A stretch of 64,000 nucleotides of DNA from Halalkalibacter alkalisediminis (GCF_028610705.1 NZ_JAQQWT010000014.1:1-64000), one strand, 5' to 3'. Counted from the first letter of the stretch, positions 34,832-45,248 are shown. Notes: a model not told the origin generated them from the sequence alone. Translations and numbers: made by a program.

Positions 34832-36331
34832 TTACTCCTCGTCTAATGGTCGAACAAGGTCCTTTTTCGCTCTTGACAACCCAGTTCTTTGTAAAATAAA
34901 TCCAACTGGTGCTCGAATGATCGTGTTTAAAATATCTGTCCATTTTCTTGGGATAATTGGTGTCATATAAGGAGTTCCTAGTGATGTCAAATTTAATAAA
35001 TGATTAAACATCCAAGCAAGTGTAATCATCTGACCAAACATACCAAGAGTACCTGCAGCAATAATATAAAAATAACGGATAAAGCGAATCGCATTACTCA
35101 TCAAATAACTCGGTGGGATAAACGATAATAGAGCTGTAACAGCAACTAGAACAATTAAGATATTACTAGCAAGCCCCGCTTCTACTGCTGCTGTACCAAT
35201 AACAATCCCACCAACAATACCAATCGTTTGTCCAATTTTAGTCGGCATTCGCGCCCCCGCTTCACGCAATACCTCAATTACGAGCTCAATAATAAGAGCT
35301 TCTACCACTGGTGGAAAAGGCACTTGAGATCTAGATTCTGCTAGTAATCGTAATAAGTGTGGTGGTAGCATCTCGGGGTGAAACGTCAAGACTGAAACGT
35401 ACGTCGAAGTAAGGAAAATCGAAATAAAAAAACCCGCTAAACGTAACATCCGGAGTAAAGTTGCAGTAGTCCAGCGGTTATATTGATCCTCAGGTGAAAG
35501 GAACATTTCCAAAAAGGAAGCTGGCAATATCGCCGCCTCCGGACTTCCATTCATCATTACTACTATCTTTCCATTTAACAATGCGTCCATTGTATTATCA
35601 CTTCTGACTGTGATACCGAACTGAGGAAAAGGTGATAAAGGTTTATCCTCAAGCATTTGCTTAAGAACAGGCATGCCTATAAAGCCATGAAACTCAATGT
35701 TTTCAAGTCTTCTAATCACTCGCTTTATATTTTCCTCATTCGCAATATTTTCCATATATAACATTACAACATTGTTTTTGGTTTCCGTTCCTAATAAAAA
35801 GGATTTTGATTTTAATTGAGGTGACCGTATCCGCTTTTTAATAAGAGAAATATTCGTTTCAACACTTTCAACGAAAGCATCCTGCGGTCCCATAACCGTC
35901 GTTTCATTATCTGGAATTGTAATCGCTCGGTCTGGAGCACTAAAAGTTGATATTTCAATGATCTCTTCTTCAAAAAGTAAAACTGTAAAACCACTGCAAA
36001 TATCATGGATTAATTTAGGGAGCTCGTCCGACTTCACAACTGTATAATTTTTAAAAATCTCATCAGGTTTTACAGATGTAGATTGATTAAGTGGATTAAA
36101 AACTAATTCATCTATAATTGACGTTTCAACAATTGATTGTAAATAAACAATCGTGACAAACTTCTCACCGATCTTAATATCTTTTACGACAAGGTCATCG
36201 ATGTCCATTAAACTTTTTTCAATGGCTTCTTTTGAAATGGGTTCTTTAATGCCCGGATTTGCTTTATTGTCATCATGTGGCTCTGGTCCAAATAATTTCT
36301 TGTATTTGAACCCCTTCTTTTTCCGACTCAT
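34832..36331 (-). CDS. Germinant receptor A subunit, GerA family
   Basis: A 499-residue GerAA-type subunit: the N-terminal soluble half includes TVMGPQDAFVESVETNISL, followed by TM helices from about residue 300 with PFPPVVEALIIELVIEVLREAG and PTKIGQTIGIVGG. The start is ATG 36331 with GTGGGGGAT upstream. An earlier in-frame GTG overlaps that ribosome site. The 140-base leader is open in the same frame (see findings). It is the first gene of the A-B-C set. Confidence 0.93.
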   Translation of the reverse strand: MSRKKKGFKYKKLFGPEPHDDNKANPGIKEPISKEAIEKSLMDIDDLVVKDIKIGEKFVTIVYLQSIVETSIIDELVFNPLNQSTSVKPDEIFKNYTVVKSDELPKLIHDICSGFTVLLFEEEIIEISTFSAPDRAITIPDNETTVMGPQDAFVESVETNISLIKKRIRSPQLKSKSFLLGTETKNNVVMLYMENIANEENIKRVIRRLENIEFHGFIGMPVLKQMLEDKPLSPFPQFGITVRSDNTMDALLNGKIVVMMNGSPEAAILPASFLEMFLSPEDQYNRWTTATLLRMLRLAGFFISIFLTSTYVSVLTFHPEMLPPHLLRLLAESRSQVPFPPVVEALIIELVIEVLREAGARMPTKIGQTIGIVGGIVIGTAAVEAGLASNILIVLVAVTALLSFIPPSYLMSNAIRFIRYFYIIAAGTLGMFGQMITLAWMFNHLLNLTSLGTPYMTPIIPRKWTDILNTIIRAPVGFILQRTGLSRAKKDLVRPLDEE

Positions 36332-36473
36332 TAAACAATCCCCCACTCTTACCAGATACTGAAGACGTGGTTCCTCTCCTTTTTCAGTAGCCGCTTTTTC
36401 AATGATCGTTACGTAAAACTTACCCTTTTCACCACTGAAATATGTACCATAATAAGAATGAAGATTTATGTAT
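36332..36473 (-). other. Leader of the first germination operon
   Basis: The minus-strand leader between the 36474-36521 terminator and ATG 36331. No clean sigma-G promoter could be placed by eye. The gerA frame stays open back into the hairpin, giving a protein-like but start-less extension (for example FSGEKGKFYVTIIEKAATEK). Confidence 0.4.
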
Positions 36474-36521
36474 AAAAAAGAGTAGACAATTGATCAATGT
36501 ATCAATTGTCTACTCTTTTTT
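36474..36521. terminator. Strong bidirectional terminator
   Basis: A perfect 21-bp stem (36474-36494 with 36501-36521) with a 6-base loop CAATGT and A/T runs at both ends. It insulates the germination operon from the gamma-glutamylcyclotransferase gene. Confidence 0.92.
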
Positions 36522-36651
36522 ATATTTATGAATCTGATTTAGGGCCTCCACGGCACCAGTTATGGCGACCGAACAATCTCACCTGGAACAAATAATGGTA
36601 ATTAATTAAGGCATGTAGTAACAAACCAGTTAACACAAACGTTTCTCTCGA

Positions 36652-37167
36652 CTAAATTCCAATATCATATAAATAGTGTAACCAATTACCTTTTTCAATT
36701 AGATTTTCACAATCTGCAAGTTTTTCTCCAGCAAAATAAACATAAGCATCCACCGTATGCTTCTCTGTGTGGACTCGTTGAACCACTCTTATATATTCGT
36801 TCAATTTATTTAGAGGAGAATAATCTTCTAATTGATCGATCCGTTTTAGTTGTTCCTTCGTTACTTCATACAGCTCTCCCCATACTCGTTTTGTTTGATT
36901 CTTTTTTAAAACTGGATAGCCAAGACCTGTATCATGAAGTTCTCCATACACCCAGCAAGGAGTTGAGATCAATGTAGCGTGTCTTAAAAAATGATGATTC
37001 GAACCACCTTGCACAAGCGTGCCATAAACAAACAGAGAGACTTTCCTGTTGTCTACTCTGCTCTTATTTTTGTTTGGTAATGTATAATTGAGTATCACTT
37101 TGTCTCCTTCAGTTGGGTTCACATCTATTTTAGCTTCTTTAGGTACTTCTAATTCCTTATTTGACAA
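36652..37167 (-). CDS. Gamma-glutamylcyclotransferase-like protein
   Basis: A 171-residue GGCT/AIG2-fold protein. The substrate-binding turn VYGTLVQGGSNH, a GELHDTGLGYP segment and the family acidic catalytic-type residue in RIDQLEDY are present. Such enzymes cyclise gamma-glutamyl amines to 5-oxoproline; the actual substrate is unknown. About 45 N-terminal residues (PKEAKIDVNPTEGDKVILNY) precede the fold and are not part of the usual domain. The start is probably TTG 37167 behind AGAGGTG; the GTG two codons earlier is too close to that site. Confidence 0.75.
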   Translation of the reverse strand: MSNKELEVPKEAKIDVNPTEGDKVILNYTLPNKNKSRVDNRKVSLFVYGTLVQGGSNHHFLRHATLISTPCWVYGELHDTGLGYPVLKKNQTKRVWGELYEVTKEQLKRIDQLEDYSPLNKLNEYIRVVQRVHTEKHTVDAYVYFAGEKLADCENLIEKGNWLHYLYDIGI

Positions 37168-37280
37168 TTTCACACCTCTAATAGGCTCTTAGGTATTCTA
37201 TTTTTTCTTGAGCGAGAATCACGACTCTTTATCATATCGGTAACCATTTAATCAGCTTGATTTTCTCACTCACGTCGCTC

Positions 37281-37388
37281 TTACTTGCCAATGCGAGTAC
37301 GGCCACGATTTTCAAATACACAACGCTCACCTGCTGTATCTCCAGATTGATTTAGCCATGTAACTAAAGCTATCGTTGTTCCATCTTG
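37281..37388 (-). pseudogene. Start-less coding fragment
   Basis: A 35-codon minus-strand stretch, QDGTTIALVTWLNQSGDTAG onward to NRGRTRIGK and a stop, has protein-like composition. It begins directly after an in-frame TAA and has no start codon or ribosome site. It looks like the C-terminal scrap of a lost gene. The parent is not identified. Confidence 0.3.
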
Positions 37389-37397
37389 TTAGTCCCC

Positions 37398-37419
37398 AAA
37401 AAGAGGGTGCCCTTTTTTT
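37398..37419 (-). terminator. Terminator after the deaminase gene
   Basis: AAAAAGAGG-GTGC-CCTTTTTTT between the 37424 stop and the 37388 fragment. The T-run on the minus strand is CTCTTTTT. Confidence 0.65.
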
Positions 37420-37423
37420 AAAA

Positions 37424-38761
37424 TCATTCAATCATTGCCATTCTTTCTGTCATTCTTTTGATCGAGTGATTGGCTTCTGCTAGAACGATCCTTTTGTCCA
37501 TTGTTTTCATTATTCGATTTTCCATCACGATTTTCCCGTTGATAATAGACGTTTCCACATCTGCTCTGGTTGCTGAATAGACAATTCTAGAAAATGGATC
37601 GACGTCATAGGAAGGATATGTGTGAAAATTGTTTAGATCTAGAAGGACTAGATCGGCTTTTTTGCCAACTTCGATTGATCCAATTTCCTCTCCTAATCCT
37701 ATCGCTTTTGCTCCTCCAATAGTGGCCATCTTTAAAACGGTCTTAGCATCCATCGTCGTTGGACCATGTTTCGGCTTTTGAATTAAAGCAGCTAAACGCA
37801 TTTCATTAAACATATCTAAATTATTGTTACAAGGTGCACCGTCAGCTCCAAGACTGACGGAGATATCCTGGTCTAGTAAACTTGGAATCTCAGCAATCCC
37901 AGATGCTAATTTCAGATTAGATCCTGGACAATGACTTACATGAATCCCTTTATCTTTTATAATCTGCTTTTCACGTTCACTTAACCAAACGCAATGAGCT
38001 AATATGAGTCGATCATTCGCTAACCCAATATGATCTAAATACTCAATATTTTTCATTCCCGTACTTTCTTCAACAATTCGAATTTCACCTACATTTTCTG
38101 ATGCATGTGTATGAACATTCACACCATAAGAGGCTGATAAATGAGCCACCTCTTCTAATAAAGTTTTTGTACAAGACACTACAAATCGAGGTGAGAATGC
38201 GTATTTTATACGACCATTATCATAATTATGCCATTTCTCTAACAAATCAACACTTTCTTGAATGGATTGATGCGTGTTTTCTTGTAATTTTTTTGGAACT
38301 TCCTCACCCTTATCCATCATCACTTTCCCAGATAGTGCGCGAATTCCACTAGAGGCAATTGCTTGAAAAGCAAAATCTGTATGATGAACCGTTTCCATGT
38401 CAACAATTGCCGTTGTTCCACTTTGAATCAGCTCTCCTATACCTAGTAATGCGGAGTAATAAAGAGATTCCTCATCATGTGCTGCTTCAAGTGGCCAAAT
38501 ACGCTTTTTCAACCAATCTAACAACTCCAAGTCATCTGCTTTTCCTCTAAAAACCGTTTGGCAAAGATGAATGTGAGTTTGGACAAACCCCGGAATAACC
38601 GTTTTCCCTTTACCATCAATCACTTTTGTAACATTCATTCGATCTAATTCAAGTCCAATCGCTTGAATTCGGTCGTTTTCAATTAAAATATCTCCAACAA
38701 AAATGTCATCTGTTTGATTCATCGTCACAATCTCTACCTGTTTGATTAAAATTTTACTCAT
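37424..38761 (-). CDS. Purine/nucleoside deaminase-type amidohydrolase
   Basis: A 445-residue metal-dependent amidohydrolase of the 5'-deoxyadenosine/S-adenosylhomocysteine deaminase and guanine-deaminase-like group. Metal ligands: HIHLCQT (His63, His65), a His in VHTHASE, LAHCVW, and Asp in GADGAPCNN; the C-terminal GSIEVGKKADLVLL closes the composite beta domain. It should deaminate an adenine- or guanine-type base or nucleoside. A purine riboswitch in its leader supports this and favours a guanine-related substrate. Start ATG 38761 has GAGGTG at 6-base spacing; a GTG three codons earlier lies inside it. Confidence 0.85.
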   Translation of the reverse strand: MSKILIKQVEIVTMNQTDDIFVGDILIENDRIQAIGLELDRMNVTKVIDGKGKTVIPGFVQTHIHLCQTVFRGKADDLELLDWLKKRIWPLEAAHDEESLYYSALLGIGELIQSGTTAIVDMETVHHTDFAFQAIASSGIRALSGKVMMDKGEEVPKKLQENTHQSIQESVDLLEKWHNYDNGRIKYAFSPRFVVSCTKTLLEEVAHLSASYGVNVHTHASENVGEIRIVEESTGMKNIEYLDHIGLANDRLILAHCVWLSEREKQIIKDKGIHVSHCPGSNLKLASGIAEIPSLLDQDISVSLGADGAPCNNNLDMFNEMRLAALIQKPKHGPTTMDAKTVLKMATIGGAKAIGLGEEIGSIEVGKKADLVLLDLNNFHTYPSYDVDPFSRIVYSATRADVETSIINGKIVMENRIMKTMDKRIVLAEANHSIKRMTERMAMIE

Positions 38762-38790
38762 TACATTCACCTCATTTAAGTAATGTATAC

Positions 38791-38835
38791 AAAAAAGGCT
38801 ACGAAAAATATGCCTATTGCATATTTTTCGTAGCC
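38791..38835 (-). terminator. Riboswitch-controlled terminator
   Basis: A perfect 17-bp stem (38797-38813 with 38819-38835), 5-base loop, then six T on the minus strand. Its 5' arm includes the 3' strand of aptamer helix P1 (38821-38832), so the two folds are mutually exclusive. Confidence 0.92.
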
Positions 38836-38898
38836 AGGAATTTACGGTTCCTAAGTAGATACCCTTAACCCATATTATTAAGGTTATACGAAAGATAT
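38821..38898 (-). promoter_or_regulatory. Purine riboswitch aptamer, C74 type
   Basis: Read 5'-3' on the minus strand: P1 ATATCTTTCGTA (38898-38887) pairs with TACGAAAAATAT (38832-38821), one mismatch. P2 is CCTTAA/TTAAGG with loop AATATGG, J2/3 is TATCTAC, and P3 is TTAGGAA/TTCCTGG with the invariant loop CCGTAAA. J3/1 is GCTACG. The specificity base (74) is C, at 38833, predicting guanine/hypoxanthine binding. Position 73 is G where A is usual. The ligand-bound P1 would break the 38797-38835 terminator, an ON switch. Confidence 0.93.
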
Positions 38899-38960
38899 AT
38901 CTACTTTATTTGAAAATTAGACGAGAAACTACAAACGAGTAAGATAATCTACCATAGAAA

Positions 38961-40169
38961 CTAGCGAGACGTTTTCTTTTTGGGTTTGCCGAAATTCCTA
39001 TTTGACCGTTGACCATTATTTGTACGAGAAGGTAAACTTTGCTTTTGGGGATTGGTTCGTTCAACCACTAGTCTCTCAAGCGTTTGTCCAGTTCCTTTTT
39101 CAATCATGCTTAAGTAGTTTTGATCTTTAGGAGCGACAAATGTAAAAGCGCGTCCTTCCCCGCCAGCACGTCCTGTACGTCCGATCCGGTGGATATAACT
39201 TTCAACATCATGAGGAATATCATAATTAAACACATGCGTGACACCTTCTACATCTAATCCTCTTGCCGCAACGTCTGTTGCAACCAAATACTGAATTTTG
39301 GCATCTCTAAAGCTTTTCATGACTCTCTCTCGCTTTGCTTGTGAAAGATCACCATGTAAAGTGTCAACTAAAAAGCCATCTCCTGCCAAAGCATCATTTA
39401 ACGTGTCTGCTCTTCTTTTCGTGCGACAAAAAATGATTGCGAGAAATGGCTGTTCCCCTTTCATTACCGTACGAAGGGCATCCTGTTTCGCCCGATCTGT
39501 TGTTTCAATAACCATTTGTTTAATATCATCTAATGTAATGTTTCGCTGTTTCACTTCAATATTATGAGGATTTTTCATGTAACTTTTTGCTAATTTACGT
39601 ATCTCTTCAGGCATCGTTGCAGAAAAAAGCAATGTTTGTCTGGTAGGAGGTGTTTTTTCTATTACTTGTTCCACCTCATGTAAAAAACCCATATGTAACA
39701 TTTGATCCGCTTCATCTAATACAAGCGTAGAAACTTGATTAAGTTGAATTGTACCACGTCGTATATGGTCCAGTAGTCTTCCAGGGGTCGCCACTACAAT
39801 ATGATTGGCACCTTTCAATTTTCTTAATTGTTGCTCTACATCTTGTCCTCCATAAACAGCAAGAACTTTTCGATCTGGCAATTGCGAAAGTAGCTTTTTT
39901 GCTTCTGTTGTAATCTGTAAGGCCAGCTCCCTTGTTGGAGCTACGACCAATGACTGTACATACTCTTTCGAAGGATCAATGGCGTCTATAATAGGTAAAA
40001 GAAAAGCAAAAGTTTTCCCCGTACCAGTCTGAGCCTGCGCAATCACATCTTTTCCTTTATGAACAATTGGGATGGCTTTTTCTTGAATGGGCGTTGGATT
40101 ATTTATACCTGTTGCTTGAACAATTTGAGATAATTCAGAACTTATTCCTAATGCTTGGAACATACTCAC
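38961..40169 (-). CDS. DEAD-box ATP-dependent RNA helicase
   Basis: A 402-residue DEAD-box helicase core: Q motif TPIQEKAI, motif [21 protein letters not shown] in [15 protein letters not shown], then TDVAARGLD and [10 protein letters not shown]. The tail is short and basic ([20 protein letters not shown]), resembling the small RhlE/CshB-like enzymes rather than CshA. It probably acts in rRNA maturation or mRNA turnover in the cold. Start: GTG 40169 is 9 bases behind GAGAGG; ATG 40163 two codons later is an alternative. A large leader hairpin (40191-40226) precedes it. Confidence 0.9.
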   Translation of the reverse strand: MSMFQALGISSELSQIVQATGINNPTPIQEKAIPIVHKGKDVIAQAQTGTGKTFAFLLPIIDAIDPSKEYVQSLVVAPTRELALQITTEAKKLLSQLPDRKVLAVYGGQDVEQQLRKLKGANHIVVATPGRLLDHIRRGTIQLNQVSTLVLDEADQMLHMGFLHEVEQVIEKTPPTRQTLLFSATMPEEIRKLAKSYMKNPHNIEVKQRNITLDDIKQMVIETTDRAKQDALRTVMKGEQPFLAIIFCRTKRRADTLNDALAGDGFLVDTLHGDLSQAKRERVMKSFRDAKIQYLVATDVAARGLDVEGVTHVFNYDIPHDVESYIHRIGRTGRAGGEGRAFTFVAPKDQNYLSMIEKGTGQTLERLVVERTNPQKQSLPSRTNNGQRSNRNFGKPKKKTSR

Positions 40170-40190
40170 TTTTATCAACCTCTCTAAAGA

Positions 40191-40226
40191 AGGTCGGTTA
40201 TGTCTGATAAGACAATATACCGACCT
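40191..40226 (-). promoter_or_regulatory. Leader stem-loop before DEAD-box gene
   Basis: AGGTCGGT/ACCGACCT outer stem, TAT/ATA middle and GTCT/AGAC tip closing a GATA tetraloop, about 15 pairs in all. It lies immediately upstream of the ribosome site with no T-run, so it is more likely a stability or translational element than a terminator. Confidence 0.55.
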
Positions 40227-40278
40227 CACTGACATCATTTTATTATTTATCGTTTACGTCAATCCATTCTTTCATACT

Positions 40279-41700
40279 CTACAATCCATTCGGCGTAGCT
40301 GTAATCGGATGATCCTGATCCTGATTCTGAGTCCGATCCTGATCTTTGTTTTTACCTTTGCCGAAGAAAATGGCTCTATCGCGGTAGAGCAATGTCCCCG
40401 CTAGAATACAAGCGAAGAAATCAGAAATAGGAAAGGCCATCCATACCCCGTATACACCAAAGAAATGTGGCAAAATCAATACAAGTGGAATTAAAAAGAT
40501 CAATTGCCTTGATAAAGATAAAATTAAAGCTTGTTTTGGTTTACCTAAGGCTTGGTATAACCCACTTCCTATAACTTGAACACCGATTAAAAATACAGCT
40601 GCAAACATGATGCGCAGATATTCTACACCGGCCTCTATCACCGCTACATCAGAAGTAAAAATCATCATTAGCCAATGAGGAACAGCCATGACGAGTCCGA
40701 AAATAAGGAAAGAAAAAAAGATCGTAACCTTCAAACCAAGTATAACAGTTTCTCGTAAACGGTCAAAATTCTTTGCTCCATAATTATACCCAACAATAGG
40801 CTGCATTCCTTGCATGACTCCCATCATTGGCATCACTGTAAACATAATAATTCGCTGAATGATTCCAAAGACACCAACATGCATCTCTCCACCAAAACGA
40901 ATAAGCATCGTATTAATCGCAATCATCATCACACTTCCCGCTGCTTGTTGAGCAAAAGCTGGTAGACCGACAGCAATAACTTCCTTAATGATGCTTACTT
41001 TAATTTTTAAATCAGCTACATTTAATTGTAATGAACTTTTTCCAGTTAGGAAATATCTTAGAATCACAACCGATACCGAGGCTTGTGAGATAACCGTTGC
41101 GATCGCGGCCCCTTGAACTCCCATATTCAACCCAAATATAAAGATCGGATCTAAAATAATATTAATCACTGCAGGAATGATCATTGTCATCATCGCAAAC
41201 TTTGCATTTCCTTCTGAACGAACAATGTTATTAGTCGCAAAAGCAAACGAAAAAAAGAACGTTCCTAGTAATATTGGAAACATATATTCAGTCGCATAAC
41301 CTAAAACTTCTTGATTGGCACCAAATAATCTTAACATTGGTTCGAGTACGGTAAATGCAGCAATAAAGCCGACTACACTTATCATTAAAATAACTGAGAT
41401 AATATTACCGAAAACTTGATTAGCTTCCTTTTCCCGCTTAGCTCCTAATCTTCTCGATATAACGGATGCTCCTCCGATTCCCATAGCGGCAGAAACTGCC
41501 ATCATAATCATCATGATCGGGAACGCAACCGTTACTCCAGCTACTGCCTCTATTCCCACTCCATACGAAATGAAAATGGTATCGACAACATTGTAAAGTG
41601 CCATGACAAACATCCCGATCATAGCAGGTATAGATAGATTTTTCAAAAGCTTAGGAATAGGCTCCGTTCCAAGTTTCTCACTTTGTATTTTTTGTTTCAT
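40279..41700 (-). CDS. MATE family multidrug/sodium antiporter
   Basis: A 473-residue, 12-helix MatE-type efflux protein (two MatE halves, residues ~15-175 and ~235-400), expected to export cationic compounds with Na+ or H+. The C-terminal tail has a short Asp-Gln repeat (DQDRTQNQDQD). Start ATG 41700 has GAAGG with a rather long 12-base spacing; a TTG four codons earlier abuts that site and is unlikely. The MarR gene 16 bases upstream is probably its regulator and first in the operon. Confidence 0.87.
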   Translation of the reverse strand: MKQKIQSEKLGTEPIPKLLKNLSIPAMIGMFVMALYNVVDTIFISYGVGIEAVAGVTVAFPIMMIMMAVSAAMGIGGASVISRRLGAKREKEANQVFGNIISVILMISVVGFIAAFTVLEPMLRLFGANQEVLGYATEYMFPILLGTFFFSFAFATNNIVRSEGNAKFAMMTMIIPAVINIILDPIFIFGLNMGVQGAAIATVISQASVSVVILRYFLTGKSSLQLNVADLKIKVSIIKEVIAVGLPAFAQQAAGSVMMIAINTMLIRFGGEMHVGVFGIIQRIIMFTVMPMMGVMQGMQPIVGYNYGAKNFDRLRETVILGLKVTIFFSFLIFGLVMAVPHWLMMIFTSDVAVIEAGVEYLRIMFAAVFLIGVQVIGSGLYQALGKPKQALILSLSRQLIFLIPLVLILPHFFGVYGVWMAFPISDFFACILAGTLLYRDRAIFFGKGKNKDQDRTQNQDQDHPITATPNGL

Positions 41701-41716
41701 AATAATGACCAACCTT

Positions 41717-42145
41717 CTATTTTTGATAATGACTAATCATCTTTAGTAAACAAGATAGAAAGAATTGTTTCTCCTCATTTGTAAAAACAGACATTGTTTC
41801 TTTGTCTAATTGCCCAATTTCATGCCACAGCGTATTTTCTAATTGTTTTCCCTTCAACGTTAAACTAATCTTTTTGGCACGTCTATCTTCTGTACTATCT
41901 TTCTTTTCAATCAATTGATTTTTCAACATAGATTCAATGATTCCGTTCATGGTTGAAGCCTTTATGTAGAGCTTGTTTTGTAATTCTGATTGCAACAACT
42001 CGACATGTTCGTTTAATTGATAAAGTACTTTAAATTGGGCGTGTGTAACACCGTATTCAGATAGCTTTTGGTTAAATTGATTATGCATTAGGTGTGCTAC
42101 TACCCCTATTTGATAACCAACACGGTCTTGTAAATCTCTTTCCAA
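41717..42145 (-). CDS. MarR family regulator of the MATE operon
   Basis: A 142-residue winged-helix MarR protein: HTH LLQSELQNKLYIKASTMNGII, wing DSTEDRRAKKISLT. It is distinct from the mhqR-like protein. It lies 16 bases upstream of the MATE gene in the same direction, so it likely represses the operon in response to an exported compound. No clear palindrome was found upstream. Start is ATG 42145. Confidence 0.82.
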   Translation of the reverse strand: MERDLQDRVGYQIGVVAHLMHNQFNQKLSEYGVTHAQFKVLYQLNEHVELLQSELQNKLYIKASTMNGIIESMLKNQLIEKKDSTEDRRAKKISLTLKGKQLENTLWHEIGQLDKETMSVFTNEEKQFFLSCLLKMISHYQK

Positions 42146-42341
42146 AATACTTAGCCCCCTAACTAAACCTTATCAAATCATACACTCTTCTACTCTCATA
42201 ATCAACTATTTTATTTCGCATCTCTAATAATTCTTCGCGCGAATTTTTTTGTAACCAAGCACTAACCTTACACAGATGCCTAGATCTATACATATAGTAT
42301 CTTAACTATCGGCTAAAAAGCCGACGGAGGGAGATAAAGGA

Positions 42342-43763
42342 GTGATTTTAACAGCACCACATTGGATTTATTTAATTGGAACGTTTGTTATTATTTTAAC
42401 AATGCTTTTCAGACAAAATGTTGTTGTACCTGCTGTCTTAATGACATTTCTAGTAGGTTGGATCTATACAGGCTCAGTTTCAAGTGGTTTACAGACAATA
42501 TTTCAAGCAAGTTTAACGGCAGCGGGTGAGCTATTTAATATATTTCTCATTATTGCAATCATGACGGCGCTCCTCCATTCATTAAAAGCGATTGGGGCAG
42601 ATGAACAGATGATTACGCCATTTCAGCGTGTCATGAAAAATGGACATATCTCGTTTTGGGTCATAGTCGGTGTCACATACGCCATTTCCATTTTTTTCTG
42701 GCCAACACCAGCAGTTCCATTAATTGGAGCCTTACTAATCCCCGTTGCCATTCGAGCAGGGTTACCTCCTATCGGTGCGGCCATTGCCATCTCTCTAGCT
42801 GGGCAAGGAATGGCGTTATCAGCCGATTACATGATTAAAATTGCGCCTATGCTAAATGCCACGTCTGCCGGGGTACCCGTTGATGCCGTGGCGAACCGTG
42901 CACTAGCCCTATCGATTATTACAGGGGTTGTCGCCTTGACATACGCTTACTTCTCCATTCGTAAATCGATTCAAAAACCTTCTTCCAAGCATATAAAAGA
43001 GTGGGAAAAAAGCAGTGGGATGGAGGATGATGAAGAGCCTCTATTACAAAAAAAATCAAAGAAACAACGAGTTTTCTTTGCTTTATTGGTGCCTATTTCT
43101 TTTCTCATCATTGTCATCTACATGGTTCTATCGATGTTTTCCGAAGCTATTCCGGCTATGGAAGGAGGCGCCGGTGCAGCACTCATTGGAGGGACAGCTG
43201 TTCTTTTACTCGTAGCTGCATCGTTCTTGTATAACGTCCGCCAGTCATTGACTAACGTGAGTAACTTCCTCGTTAAAGGCTTTATCTTTGCATTTAAAGC
43301 CATGGGACCCGTTATTCCTATTGCCGGTTTCTTCTTTATTGGAAGCGGCGAATTCTCTTCCAAGATCTTCGGAGTAGAGGATGAATCAGCACCAACATTT
43401 TTATTTGATCTGGTTCAAGCAGGACAACAAGTCATTCCTGAAAGTACCTTCTTAGCTGCATTTGGGATATTAATGATCGGGATGATTACCGGTTTAGACG
43501 GATCTGGTTTTTCAGGATTACCATTAGTAGGCTCCTTATCTGGTGCATTAGGGGAAACACTTGGAATAGACACAGCTACACTAGCTGCCATTGGACAGAT
43601 GGGATCCATTTGGGTTGGAGGAGGCACGCTTATCGCTTGGTCCTCTTTAGTCGCAGTTGCAGGTTTTGCGAAAGTTCCTGTAATGGACCTTGTTCGAAAA
43701 AGTTTTATTCCTGTCATGCTAGGCTTAATTATATCAACGATTGCTGCTGTGCTCTTGTTTTAA
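42342..43763 (+). CDS. Permease of the ion-transporter type
   Basis: A 473-residue membrane protein with about 11-12 helices and a cytosolic, charged loop at ~205-245 (KHIKEWEKSSGMEDDEE). Features such as FWPTPAVPLIGALLIPVAIRAG and GLDGSGFSGLPLVGSLSGAL resemble the hairpin regions of citrate/gluconate/NhaD-type ion transporters, but I cannot name the substrate. Start is GTG 42342, 8 bases behind GGGAG. A small hairpin (CGGCT-AAAA-AGCCG) precedes the ribosome site, and a strong terminator follows. Confidence 0.6.
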   Translation: MILTAPHWIYLIGTFVIILTMLFRQNVVVPAVLMTFLVGWIYTGSVSSGLQTIFQASLTAAGELFNIFLIIAIMTALLHSLKAIGADEQMITPFQRVMKNGHISFWVIVGVTYAISIFFWPTPAVPLIGALLIPVAIRAGLPPIGAAIAISLAGQGMALSADYMIKIAPMLNATSAGVPVDAVANRALALSIITGVVALTYAYFSIRKSIQKPSSKHIKEWEKSSGMEDDEEPLLQKKSKKQRVFFALLVPISFLIIVIYMVLSMFSEAIPAMEGGAGAALIGGTAVLLLVAASFLYNVRQSLTNVSNFLVKGFIFAFKAMGPVIPIAGFFFIGSGEFSSKIFGVEDESAPTFLFDLVQAGQQVIPESTFLAAFGILMIGMITGLDGSGFSGLPLVGSLSGALGETLGIDTATLAAIGQMGSIWVGGGTLIAWSSLVAVAGFAKVPVMDLVRKSFIPVMLGLIISTIAAVLLF

Positions 43764-43799
43764 CGCTAACAAACAAGTTTTCTAATTCCTCATAAAAAT

Positions 43800-43838
43800 A
43801 ATCCCGTTATCCAAAATGATAGCGGGATTTTTTTTTTG
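43800..43838 (+). terminator. Terminator after the permease gene
   Basis: AATCCCGTTATC / GATAGCGGGATT, 12 pairs including one wobble, followed by ten T. Confidence 0.92.
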
Positions 43839-43881
43839 ATAAATGATTATAGAAGTCCGGCTAAAATCGTTTTCAACAATC

Positions 43882-45171
<1,290 letters not shown>

Positions 45172-45248
45172 TTATCTACTCCATTCGACTTTAGATTGAT
45201 ATTCCATTTCAATAAAAATATTTCATTTATTTACCATCTATCAAGTTT

